The position numbers and the translations under genes are program-made. 64,000 bases of DNA from Brettanomyces bruxellensis (taxonomy: Eukaryota > Ascomycota > Pichiomycetes > Pichiales > Pichiaceae): contig NC_054684.1 of NCBI RefSeq assembly GCF_011074885.1, positions 186,001-250,000 on the forward strand, read 5' to 3'. Every line of letters starts with the position of its first letter. Within the stretch, counting starts at the first letter, position 1. Below, piece by piece: positions 49,523 to 59,225 of this stretch. Below the pieces are notes generated by a model. It was not told the DNA's origin, ran no database searches, and worked only from the letters and a program-made list of their open reading frames with translations.

Positions 49523-51034
49523 TTAGTTCTTGTCCTCAGTTGCTTCGATATCCTTCGATTTGATTTCTCTCTGCTCTTCCTTAATACCGAATGTTCCGGT
49601 CCAGCCATGAGCACGCACATATCTCAAATACTTAACATCTTCAACCATTAAATCTGGGTCCTTAAGATGAGGAACGAACAAATAACATAAGGTAACGCCG
49701 ACTGCACCGCAAATAGCAGCAATGATGAAAGTCCAATTTTTTCCGAGATGGTTCTGAATTGGAGTGAACACCTGTGTACCAATGGCAGCACCAGCTTTAC
49801 CAAATGCAGCACAGAAACCATAGAAAGTACCTCTGATTGGTGAAGCATAACTCTCTGCAGAGGCAAGACCCAAAACATCACCTGGACCACCGTTACCAAG
49901 GGCTGTGAATAGAGCATAGAAGATAATGAATAAAGGAACAATCTTTTTGATTTTGTTGTAGGCACAACCAATGATTAAACCCATAACAACATAACCACCA
50001 AAACCGATGCACATAGTGTATTTTCTTCCTATTCTGTCCACCAAGTATGCACCAACGAGCACACCAGGAATGGAGAAGACGGCCAATAGAAGATTCCATT
50101 CGGCGACCTTGGTCAAATCGGTAGTGTCATCCAAAACAGAAGCAATAATAGTTGAAGAGAAAACACCGTTAGGGAAAGTGATGAAATCGTACATAAACCA
50201 ACAGACAGCAGTACCGATTAATTTCTTCCAATAAAATCTAATAGACAACAGGTAAGGAACCTTTCTCTTGATTGCACTCTTTCTGTATAATAGAGGGGTA
50301 GCCATCTTCCATCTGAAGTAGAAGACAGCCAAAGGCCAAATACAACCGATACCAAGTAATATTCTGGCACAAGTCAAAAGATGCTTTCCATAACCTGTAG
50401 CGGCATACACAATAAGGAAAACAATTAAAGCAAATGGACCACCAAGACTTAATGGCAAATTTGTAACTAACACAATGACACCACCTCTTCTTTTTGTGGC
50501 TTCGTTAGACGCTTCTGCAGCAGATGTGGATGAGGCAGGGTATTCACCACCGACACCAAATCCTGTCACACCTCTCGCAACGGTAAGCATCCAAAACATT
50601 CCAGTAACCGTCGAACCATGCATGGCAGCGGCAAGAATAGAACCAACAACAATAATGGAAGTGGTAGCCAAAATAGCCCATCTACGACCATAGTAGTCAC
50701 ATGTCAATCCAACGGTAATTTGGCCAATAATTTCACCAATCATCAAGGCATTAGAAACTCTAGTCTTCACCGATGAAGTATACGCTTTAGGATATCCAAC
50801 ACTGAACACCGAGTTAAGCATATTCATACAACTATTTTGATAACCATCTGATAACAAAGCACAACCGGAACAAATGATAGTGAAAATATCTGACCAGGAC
50901 TTCTTTTGCCGGAATCTTCCTGCACGGCCCTCCTCATCATAGGAAATAGGATCATCAGAAGCATTCTCTGGAAATTCACAATTAATTTCTCGCGTTTGCC
51001 CTTCCTTGCCGGTAATAACACTTTTATCAGACAT
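49523..51034 (-). CDS. GIT1: Glycerophosphoinositol permease
   Basis: This major-facilitator H+ symporter imports glycerophosphoinositol (and, in relatives, glycerophosphocholine) as a source of phosphate and inositol. The 503-aa product follows S. cerevisiae Git1 closely: SGCALLSDGYQNSCMNMLN, VGLTCDYYGRRWAI, MFWMLTVARGVTGFGVGGEYP, VTNLPLSLGGPFA, VFYFRWKMATP, FMYDFITFPNGVFSS, KVAEWNLLL, DRIGRKYT and LGNGGPGDVLG, then NWTFIIAAICG. Twelve membrane segments are expected. The length and the Git1-specific blocks favour GIT1 over the related PHO84. A Pho4-type site lies in its promoter. Confidence 0.94.
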   Translation of the reverse strand: MSDKSVITGKEGQTREINCEFPENASDDPISYDEEGRAGRFRQKKSWSDIFTIICSGCALLSDGYQNSCMNMLNSVFSVGYPKAYTSSVKTRVSNALMIGEIIGQITVGLTCDYYGRRWAILATTSIIVVGSILAAAMHGSTVTGMFWMLTVARGVTGFGVGGEYPASSTSAAEASNEATKRRGGVIVLVTNLPLSLGGPFALIVFLIVYAATGYGKHLLTCARILLGIGCIWPLAVFYFRWKMATPLLYRKSAIKRKVPYLLSIRFYWKKLIGTAVCWFMYDFITFPNGVFSSTIIASVLDDTTDLTKVAEWNLLLAVFSIPGVLVGAYLVDRIGRKYTMCIGFGGYVVMGLIIGCAYNKIKKIVPLFIIFYALFTALGNGGPGDVLGLASAESYASPIRGTFYGFCAAFGKAGAAIGTQVFTPIQNHLGKNWTFIIAAICGAVGVTLCYLFVPHLKDPDLMVEDVKYLRYVRAHGWTGTFGIKEEQREIKSKDIEATEDKN

Positions 51035-52860
51035 TTTATAATATTGCTCTTTGATTATTAATACAGCTGGTATAAAGCCTGCTAGATGAACCGAATAGAA
51101 ATAATTTTTTTATTTATTCTACAGTATACTTTAAAGTATGAATACTAGATCGTGTCAAACCACCCTTTTTATATCTGCAACATTATTAGTACGTAAATGA
51201 ACTTGATAAATAAAGGGGAAAAAATATACTATAATAATTATTATAATCAGGCACGAGCATAAACAGCTAATAGGTTGGGGGAAAACATGCTTTTTCTTCT
51301 GCTGTCTCAAAGGCTCGCTTTCAGCCTTATCTGAGCTTCGTTGATTACCCTTTTCAGCTATTGTTCTCAAATAGGCACGTGGGAACAGAACATTGACGGG
51401 TGGGAAGAAAAAAAAATTAGGGAGCCAACGAAAGACTGCAAATCGTTCTTCCTTTGAATAGCACAAACACCCATAGTTCGATTTCTTTAAATTTAATTTC
51501 ATATTATTTTGTTTCACCGAACGTACCTCGATATTCATAATAGTTTTCATTTAAAATTTCCGACACGCATTACCCATCACAATGCCAGAGAATGGCGAAA
51601 ATTATGTTTCGTAGACCTCGTGCTTTAACATATGCCGGGATTATTTTGGATCCCCATATCAAAACGGCTTTCATATCTTTCCGTCTCTTGGCTCAGAAAT
51701 TAATCGTAAGCGCACGAGTCCTTTCAAGTAACTTTGAACAACAATTAATTGTTTCTCTAGGGGTCATCGGATAACTTCTATTCATAAGTAGAGGTATAGA
51801 CTTCCAGCGGTATACATTTTCACCTGCCGACAGCAAGTAATAATATGAATAATAATTTTCATTAATGTCGCAACCTATATTTTTAATAGTGAAATCCGTA
51901 ATACTACTCTACAACTAATTAGGGATTGACATTTCTGTGTTTGCAAAACAGTTAAGAAAGCATGAACACATTAAGCGGAATCTTTCTTAACTTCATCGCC
52001 ATGTTCATAAATTTTAACTACTAAATTTTTTTTTTTCTCGCACCCTTCCCCCCCCCCCCTTTTTTTTCCTCTTCCTTCCCCTCTAATAGTAATCATTTCT
52101 TATTTTGTGATTTAATTCTCAAACTATATCATCTGCAGCCAAGATCAATGGTGCGTTACCATTTAGATAATAAATATTAAAGACAGTGAAAGGGGGAAAA
52201 CCGGATGTATATTCCTTCTTAACTGAATCAATGAAACGTATTACCAGAATCATTTATTTTTTTTCAAAAAACAATTGTCGTCTGCATTTAATATGGTTCA
52301 AAATGTAATTTGCTTAAAGATCAACTCTGGAACATACTCCGTTTTTTTGTCACACAAATTGACTACGTATATTGGACCTCGCAAGAAATTTTGGATTTGC
52401 TTGGCTTTTTTCTGTTGTAACGCTTGAACAGTGAGTGCTTCGATTACATGCATGACGGACAAAGTATTGGAAGATTGGTAAAAATATTACGATAGCTAGA
52501 GTTCTAATTTTTTTTTGCTTACGTACGTACGTCCACGTAATTAAAGAAATTTTATATTTAGAGCAAAGTTCGCGGAATTGCAATTTATAGAAATGTAGTA
52601 AAAAAAAATGCGACTGGAAATCCTTGGAATTATTTCATTGCCAAAAAAAACATCATTTGGGCATGTTTTTTTTGAAGAGAAGGTCAAAATGCAAATTTCT
52701 CTCATCCAATTTTTTTGATAGCTTACGTTCATTTGGTTTAACACTAATTACTTAATATTAAAGTTGTCAAACACCTCAAATATCAGGGTAGATATTTAGT
52801 AAAAAAAATATAGCATTATCCTTTCCGGCGCTTGAGTAGAATTCACCAGTGAAAGACAAA
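51035..52860. other. Long gene-free region upstream of GIT1
   Basis: It contains the Pho4-type site, a long pyrimidine tract (T-run, then CCCCCCCCCC and T-run at about 52028-52080), and ACGTACGTACGT at 52523. The 131-codon minus frame 51155-51550 spans the Pho4 site and a poly-Ile stretch and is not credible. Other short frames are likewise unsupported. No LTR was recognised. Confidence 0.45.
51376..51383 (+). promoter_or_regulatory. Pho4-type CACGTGGG site
   Basis: CACGTGGG is the high-affinity Pho4 core in S. cerevisiae. It lies 342 bp upstream of GIT1, a gene induced by phosphate starvation there. Confidence 0.55.
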
Positions 52861-53067
52861 ATGAGAAAACAGACCACAAAAAACACAAATTCTTACAGGA
52901 CTATCGACGTGTCCATCGCAATTAAAAGCATATACTCTTCTAGATTATTCCCGTATCGCCCATTTGATTCAACTGCATCCCCGCAAAAAAAAGCGAAAAA
53001 GAGTGTTATATATGAAAGGACTACGGTAAAACCAGCAAAAGGGTCGGGCGAAAGAGGAAAAAAATAA
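52861..53067 (+). CDS. Possible uORF or small basic protein
   Basis: This 68-codon frame from ATG 52861 ends 65 bp before the next gene. The product is rich in Lys, Arg, Thr and Ser (SPQKKAKKSVIYERTTVKPA). I do not recognise it. It could be an upstream ORF in the leader of the gene at 53133 or chance. Confidence 0.25.
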   Translation: MRKQTTKNTNSYRTIDVSIAIKSIYSSRLFPYRPFDSTASPQKKAKKSVIYERTTVKPAKGSGERGKK

Positions 53068-53132
53068 GTTCAGTTTTTTGAAAACGAATTAAATGTGAAG
53101 GATATTGCACAGCATTTTAATAGTACTTAGGA

Positions 53133-53990
53133 ATGATACAAATGGATACATTATCGTACCAACCATTAGCTCAAAACCCTATGGGACGAGATCGACACAG
53201 TCATAAGAAGCATTTGTTAAATAATAGTGTTGACGATTATCCACATGCAACTAAGCGACGGCTAATTGATAAAATTGCAGATCTTAGGCTCTCTTCCGGT
53301 AGTGTGCATAGGCATAACCATTTAGTAAACATTTTTGGTTCTGTCGGGAGCAACAATAGAAACATACCAGATTATGATAGCTATAATTCGAACCCAGACA
53401 AAGTTGTGATAAAGGACATAGATCAATTTCTTCGTGACAATAGTAAGGGTGACGGGGATACCAGCTCCATTGAGTCAATAGGAAAGCCGATCACGGATGT
53501 TGAAAATGTTGACCTAGAGAAGCTTGTGATACCAGAGTTGAAGGAGAATTCACACATCAGGGAGTTTATCTCTAAAATGCTTGTTCTGTCGCGGGGTAGT
53601 GCGGAAAGGGATACGATATTTAGAAATGAAAAGGAGGAGAGGCTTTACTATTATAAAATTTATTTGGAAAAGTATACGGCCGTAATTCCATACATAAATC
53701 CACAAATATTGTTATGGAATGCGTATCTAAGGTGGGTTTCAGGCAACAAACACAATTTAACAGGACATATTGTTGAACTGGATGACGATGGAGATGAAGA
53801 AATGATAGACGATAATGAATGTTGTCAATACGATGTATCATTGCCAAGTAACAATGTAAACATGCCAAATATCCGCATGAAAAGTAATGAAATGGACGAA
53901 TATATTGACATTGCAGCTCACAAAGCTGATGGTGGTTCAGTACAGGAATATATACCCACTGAATCAGATGACGAAATGTCCATAGATTAG
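53133..53990 (+). CDS. Unrecognised acidic protein
   Basis: I do not recognise this 285-aa protein. It has a polar N-terminus with HSHKKHLLN and KRRLIDKIADLRLSS (about 40-55), a central block that looks structured (about 135-205: LVIPELKENSHIREFISKML, then RLYYYKIYLEKYTAVIPYIN and PQILLWNAYLRWVSG), and an acidic C-terminus ending PTESDDEMSID. No membrane segment or signal peptide is visible. The basic N-terminus and acidic tail would suit a nuclear protein, but that is inference. Two ATGs (53133 and 53142) open the frame. Confidence 0.7.
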   Translation: MIQMDTLSYQPLAQNPMGRDRHSHKKHLLNNSVDDYPHATKRRLIDKIADLRLSSGSVHRHNHLVNIFGSVGSNNRNIPDYDSYNSNPDKVVIKDIDQFLRDNSKGDGDTSSIESIGKPITDVENVDLEKLVIPELKENSHIREFISKMLVLSRGSAERDTIFRNEKEERLYYYKIYLEKYTAVIPYINPQILLWNAYLRWVSGNKHNLTGHIVELDDDGDEEMIDDNECCQYDVSLPSNNVNMPNIRMKSNEMDEYIDIAAHKADGGSVQEYIPTESDDEMSID

Positions 53991-54160
53991 GCCCTTATTG
54001 TATATTTGTTAATTAAAAGGTTAAGGATTTCAGCACATTTCCCTCACTTTTTCTTCATTTATTTTTTTTTTTTTGCTTTCACAGATTCGGCTCTCTAAAT
54101 GATATCACTAGATGTCTATACCAACCATATCTAAACAAGATAAACATATATTCAAACAAA

Positions 54161-54997
54161 ATGAGCATACAGAAAGTTCTGGTTCATCCACTTTCATTAT
54201 TGAATATATCTGAACATCAGTTTAGGCAAACTATAGCTAAGGACACATTTAATGTGAATGTCACCCCTCGAGGAATACTTTTTGGGGTGGTCAAAAATCG
54301 TGAATGTTCGGTCGTTATCTCAAGAGAGTTGAATAATCCATCAAAGGATGAATTACTCACACTGTTAGATATACTAAAACAAGTATATGGCTATTTGAAT
54401 ATTGTAGGATTTTATACCGTGAACGATAACATCATTGATATGGACAAGTCCGTAGTGAGTTGGCTTGAGGAAGTGCAGGGTTGGCTTGAAAATACACAGT
54501 ATATCTTAGATCCAGATTCAGTTGTTTATCTTGTCATAGATAGAAGATATTCAGATCTTAAAGGCTACAATATAAAAACGCTTAAACCGATTCCAGTGAT
54601 AACGCTTGGCTCTTTCAAAGTAGAAAATACAGCACTTAACGATTTGAAAACAGCGCAAAAAAATGTTGGAGCCGGAGATTCGAATAATGGCATACTCACG
54701 AAGGCGCAGGACAATATTACTTTTTCATTAGAGGAACTTGCGCTAAAATTGGATGGCATTATATCATTTTTGGAGAGGGTGGAGAAAGGTTCCATTAGAC
54801 TTTATGAATCCGACCAGAAAATGTACCAGGACTTGCAGGATATCAGGCATTTTATGGATGAAATGAAGAGGGCGAAATGCTACAACCAAAATAAAGAAAG
54901 CAACAACATTTTAAACTTAATTTCTATAAGTGAAGCCTTCATTTTCGATTGCGTGAAAAAAATTGATGCTTCGACTTCCGAAAGCAAGGATTTGTGA
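54161..54997 (+). CDS. MPN-domain protein, COP9 subunit 6-like
   Basis: The N-terminal segment KVLVHPLSLLNISEHQFRQT is the start of an MPN domain and reads most like COP9 signalosome subunit 6 (VxLHPLVxLNISDHxxR). The next strand is GILFGVVKNRECSVVIS. The JAMM metal motif (HxHx10D) is absent: the region after YLNIVGFYTVND has no His pair. It is therefore an MPN-minus structural subunit, as Csn6, Rpn8 and eIF3f are. The second half is helical (LEELALKLDGIISFLERVEK, then DLQDIRHFMDEMKRA). The length is 278 aa. The alternative is eIF3f; Rpn8 is less likely on sequence. Confidence 0.65.
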   Translation: MSIQKVLVHPLSLLNISEHQFRQTIAKDTFNVNVTPRGILFGVVKNRECSVVISRELNNPSKDELLTLLDILKQVYGYLNIVGFYTVNDNIIDMDKSVVSWLEEVQGWLENTQYILDPDSVVYLVIDRRYSDLKGYNIKTLKPIPVITLGSFKVENTALNDLKTAQKNVGAGDSNNGILTKAQDNITFSLEELALKLDGIISFLERVEKGSIRLYESDQKMYQDLQDIRHFMDEMKRAKCYNQNKESNNILNLISISEAFIFDCVKKIDASTSESKDL

Positions 54998-55168
54998 GCT
55001 TTGGAATTAACAGATGATCAAAATATTGACGAAAAAAAAAGATAGTATTTTTCTGACCTCGTTGATCTACCCTAAGTAAGCTTTCAAGATTTTTCATACA
55101 GATGCTGTGCTAGTTTTTCTTCCTATTATTATCATGCTTAATGTAAATATTCATATTATTCTGAAAGT

Positions 55169-56473
55169 ATGGGTTCCGTATCTCGAATAGGGTTGTTTCG
55201 CAGGGAAAGGAGAATGTTGATAGTTTTAATATGTGGCTTTGTACTGTGGATATTTAGCAAGGGCTTCACATTGCGTTCTTACACAATACCGGAGATACAT
55301 ACACTTTTGCAGGACGAAGAACTATATCCGGAAATCGGTGAAGAGAATGAAGAAATTTATTTGGAAAAAGAAAATGGCACTTTTTACACGTACATTCCAG
55401 ATATAACAACGGTAGAGCCCCTTTTAAGGACAGTTCGATCCATAGAAGGGAGTTTTAACCGAAAATATGGCTATGATTGGGTATTTGCATTTTTTGATGC
55501 CGGATCGGAGAAGTTTCCTGATGAGCTTAAATCAAGGTTAGATCATATGATATCAGGAAGTGTTCATTTCGAAGAAATAACCTTGCAAAATGTACATTTT
55601 GGGCTACCAAAGGATATTGAAATAGGTAATCTACGTACAAACGGAATGACTGCAGGACATTATGGATTGATTCCAAATCATAGATATCTTAGCTTTAAGC
55701 TAAAGAATCGATTTGCTGCATATGGATTTCAGTTTTTACCATCACTTCAACAGTTTAAATATGTTTGGAATGTGGACGTTGGAACCGAAGTAAAATGCGA
55801 TATCCAGCAGGATATGTTTAAAAAAATGACTGATGAACAGTTACTTTATGGATTTTCGTATGCACCTGTTGAATCAATACTTGGTGTTAGAACTCTTTTT
55901 GAATGGTTCGAGAAATTTATGGCCACAGACGAAGGGAAGATTATCAATGATGATCATATGCTAGATTTTGTCAGGGACGCGGAGGATGTGCACAAATATA
56001 ATCTATGCAACTTAGAAAGTAACATGGCAATTATCGATATGGATCTATTGAGAACGCAGCATTATAAGTTATTTTTCGAATACATGGATTCCGCTCTTGG
56101 AATATTTTACGATAGATGGACAGATTATAATCTTAAAACATTATATTTAAGCGCATACGCTCCGAAAAGCAAAATACTTTGGATACCATCAACTGGTTAC
56201 AGTGATGCATTATACAGAATGTCGTGCCCATTAGATGAAGAAAGCAGAATGAAGCATGGATGTACATGTGATCCTAGGTATGACCTTGCTTTTAGTCGAT
56301 CGAGCTGCCTACGGTATTTCCTCAACATTGAAGGGATCCAGTTACCACCAGGCGTTCGTCCAACTGAAAAAATCGACATCCGCTTTAAACGCACAAGAGC
56401 GAAAGGTGAATTTTTTGAGAAGCAATATCAACGTTTAGAATCTGATTATGAAAAAATATTCATGCCACGATGA
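55169..56473 (+). CDS. Divergent GT15 (Kre2/Mnt1-family) glycosyltransferase
   Basis: This type II Golgi-style protein has a short cytosolic tail, a membrane anchor at about 16-33 (MLIVLICGFVLWIFS) and a lumenal domain with the KTR/Kre2 order of blocks: SIEGSFNRKYGYDWVF, GLPKDIEI, RNRF-like NRFAAYGF, YVWNVDVGTEVKCDI, LYGFSY, YNLCNLESNMAIIDM, FFEYMDSALGIFYDRWTDY and a C-terminal CPLD...CTCDP. The length is 434 aa, normal for the family. The key positions differ from active members: WRVEP has become WNVDV (200-204), SNFEI has become SNMAI (284-288), and the His-containing GYxHPP...HCP block reads GYSDALYRMSCP (343-354). It may be inactive or have changed chemistry. It converges with EMC6. Confidence 0.85.
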   Translation: MGSVSRIGLFRRERRMLIVLICGFVLWIFSKGFTLRSYTIPEIHTLLQDEELYPEIGEENEEIYLEKENGTFYTYIPDITTVEPLLRTVRSIEGSFNRKYGYDWVFAFFDAGSEKFPDELKSRLDHMISGSVHFEEITLQNVHFGLPKDIEIGNLRTNGMTAGHYGLIPNHRYLSFKLKNRFAAYGFQFLPSLQQFKYVWNVDVGTEVKCDIQQDMFKKMTDEQLLYGFSYAPVESILGVRTLFEWFEKFMATDEGKIINDDHMLDFVRDAEDVHKYNLCNLESNMAIIDMDLLRTQHYKLFFEYMDSALGIFYDRWTDYNLKTLYLSAYAPKSKILWIPSTGYSDALYRMSCPLDEESRMKHGCTCDPRYDLAFSRSSCLRYFLNIEGIQLPPGVRPTEKIDIRFKRTRAKGEFFEKQYQRLESDYEKIFMPR

Positions 56474-56565
56474 TTCCAATGATAATAAAGCTTAGGTTTT
56501 CTGCATCATCATCACGTTATATAAAAATTGAACATTGCATGAAAAAAGTACAACATAACCAAATT

Positions 56566-56934
56566 TCAATTAACAAGAGCGTAAAGTAAACACCAAGCCA
56601 TCACATAACTAGAAAAATATCGAGCGAAATCACCTATGAAAATTGAGAAGAGTGGCTTTTTAAAGTATTGCTTTGACGCTTTTGCACCACTGATGATTAA
56701 AAAATAAAATAAGACACCAGATACCAAGTTTGCTATTAGAAAAAGGAAAACGCCTTTCCAAGCTGTCAATTGAAGTATACCAGAGCAACATCCAAAACTA
56801 AGTGAAGTGATGTCTTTGAGTCTAGTGATCAGGCTGTTATTATGTGAAATATTAACGTCATAAAAAACAGGCTCCGCGTATATATCCTTCACGTTTGTCC
56901 TTGGCTGGCTTTGTAGCTGGTCCGAATTCTTCAT
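56566..56934 (-). CDS. EMC6: ER membrane complex subunit 6
   Basis: This is a small subunit of the ER membrane protein complex that inserts tail-anchored and multipass proteins. The 122-aa product has three hydrophobic segments (about 43-60, 63-85 and 102-121). The C-terminal FARYFSSYVMAWCLLYALV aligns with the Emc6 FFREITGFVMAWTFGYAL. The middle LSFGCCSGILQLTAWKGVFL also matches. Length is close to the S. cerevisiae protein (108 aa). Confidence 0.85.
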   Translation of the reverse strand: MKNSDQLQSQPRTNVKDIYAEPVFYDVNISHNNSLITRLKDITSLSFGCCSGILQLTAWKGVFLFLIANLVSGVLFYFLIISGAKASKQYFKKPLFSIFIGDFARYFSSYVMAWCLLYALVN

Positions 56935-57247
56935 GATTAGTTTTGTATTCTGTGTACATCACAAACAATTAGCTCTTTTTCTTTAGGAATACTGTCTTTC
57001 AATTCCTGACTGTGAAATTATTCATGCTTTCTTCATCGCCGGATTGATATTAGGACGTGTGTACGGGTGCGTTTTCCAGTTCATTAAATAATTCAAAATT
57101 TCTTTCCTCCCCCTCGGTTTATAGATATATTGTTCTCGCCCATGAAGAAGTTGCATGATTTATCGATGTCTTGTGGCATATACTTTTTACCTTATGATTT
57201 TCTTTGTACATAAATAGTTTACTATTTCACTACTTTGTAGCTATAAA

Positions 57248-59024
57248 ATGTCAAGCAATAACTCCACGGTTAGAGTAAAACAAGAAGAAACCAATAATCA
57301 TGAGCCTCAATTTGACTATTTTCCCCTTCGTGCATGCACCAAGGAAGACATTGAGGAGACGAGATATCATATTATGAAATTTCACAGCATGAAGCCAGTA
57401 CATCTATCGAAGGATTTTGAGAATCCGACCCGGTTGCATAGAAAAGATCCCAAAAATTTACAATTTCAACTTTCACTAAAGGAGCTTGAAGAAAAACGGA
57501 AGGAGGACGAGAAGAAAAACGCACAGAAAATTCAAAGGCGTCAAGAGTACATTAGAAAAAAAGGTATAAAAGAAAGCGAGATGACGGATGAACAGATTGA
57601 TGAAAAGATAGAGCTAGAAAGTATGTCTGAGGAGGAGAGAAAGAAAAAACTTGAACAGAAAAAAAAAAGAAGAGGAGGCAGAAAAACTCGAGAAGGAGAA
57701 AGAAGAAAGGTTAAAACATATTGCCCCAGATGGAGGTGCCAGAAAAAGAAAGCAGGTAATTAAACGTAAGACGAGGCAAATAAGGGCTTATGATGAAGAC
57801 AAAAGAAGGCTAAGATACGAGGAGTTTTATCCATGGGTTCTAGAAGATTATGACGCAAAGCAAGCATGGGTCGGAAACTATGAGGCGGGTGTGACGGACA
57901 ATTTTTGCCTATTAGTTCTGGATAACGCAAATAAGTGTTTTAAACTTGTTCCCTTGGATAAATATTACAGATTCACTCCAAGAAACAAGTATGCTACGTT
58001 AACATTAGAGGAAGCTGAGGCTAAAATGAATAAAGGTAGTAATGGCCAGCGTTGGTTGATGAGGAAAATGGCAGATGAGGCTGCAAGTGGTCAAAGAGTT
58101 GATTTACGTTATAGAAAGCTTCAGACAACTTCAAAACAAGAAAAGGAAGAGGATCCTACTGTGAAGAAATCGGAGGATGAGGATATGGACTTTGATGATG
58201 AGTTTCAGGATGATGAGGAAGCGCCAATTATACAAGGAAACGAGGCGGAAAACAAACTTGTTGAGGGTAAGATGAAAAAAAACATGCTACGTGCGAACAA
58301 TTTGATAGAGCATGATGAAGACTCAGATTCAGATTTGGATGATTTATTTGAGGTTAGAAAGGTTGACAAAGAAGGTAAAAAGCTTCGTAAAGCTCTAGCG
58401 CAGAATGCTATGAATGAAGTTTATGACACGGATGATGAAGAGGACAATAACCCTTATTTATCAGAGAGTGAAATTGAAGAGGATGACAGTGATGGGGAGG
58501 AGGACAAGATTATTACCATAAAGAAGGAGCCTGGACTTGATGGGAAATTGCGCGAAGAGATCACAGTTAAAAAGGAAGATGGTGATACAACCGAAATAAC
58601 CTCTACTACAAGGCAAGAACAAAGGAAGGTTTTTGTGTCCAAATACTCAGATGGTGTTTTAACTTTGAAGGCACCAAAGATTATATTAATGCAATTTCCA
58701 GGAGGTGAATGGAATCCAACAACTGCTATTAGAAGAAAACGCCATGATAATTTCGGCGAGGAGGAGCATCCACCTTTGAAAAAAATTAAACTCAAGCTTG
58801 GGCACAAGAAAGCCAATTCGCAGTCTCCTGATTCAAGACTTCATCAGATATCCAAGGCTGACGTTGATGAACTTCTTCGAGATGGACCTATACCATTAAC
58901 GACTCTTGTGAGATCCTTAAGAACGAAGATGAGTAAGGATCCAAATGCTAGGTCAAATTTAAAGCACGTGTTGAAGGGTCACTTTACATTAAGAAACAAG
59001 AAAGTTTATCGGAAGGGTGACTGA
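57248..59024 (+). CDS. TFG1: TFIIF largest subunit, with apparent frameshift
   Basis: Tfg1/RAP74 is the large subunit of general transcription factor TFIIF. The first frame begins MSSNNSTVRVKQEE and FDYFPLRACTKEDIEETRYH, the Tfg1 dimerisation start, and runs into an A10 tract (57659-57668). After the tract the frame becomes nonsense and stops at 57763, while the next frame continues IAPDGGARKRKQVIKRKTRQ, then YPWVLEDYDAKQAWVGNYEAG, DNFCLLVLD and KYYRFTPRNKYATLTLEEAE, the central Tfg1 region. An acidic linker and a C-terminal winged helix (LVRSLRTKMSKDP, then HFTLRNKKVYRKGD) follow. Removing one A joins EQKKKEEEAEKLEKE and gives about 591 aa (735 in S. cerevisiae). The gene is essential in yeast, so a genuine break is unlikely. 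Confidence 0.9.
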
Positions 59025-59225
59025 TGGTACATATCTGCATCAACTTGAGCAAAAAAAAGTTGCGCTCTGCACAAGCTTTGCCCGTACTACTGATTTTATC
59101 CTGTGGAAAATTTTTACTTTTTTATTTTCTAAACATTCAAGGAGTATGTATATGTATATGTTAAATAGTTCACTTGAAATTTAAATACAACTATTAAATA
59201 GAATATTGACGTCTATCTTCAAAAA

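Noticed and set aside
51155..51550. Minus-strand 131-codon frame
   Set aside because: It contains a poly-Ile artefact and covers the Pho4-type site; it is promoter DNA.
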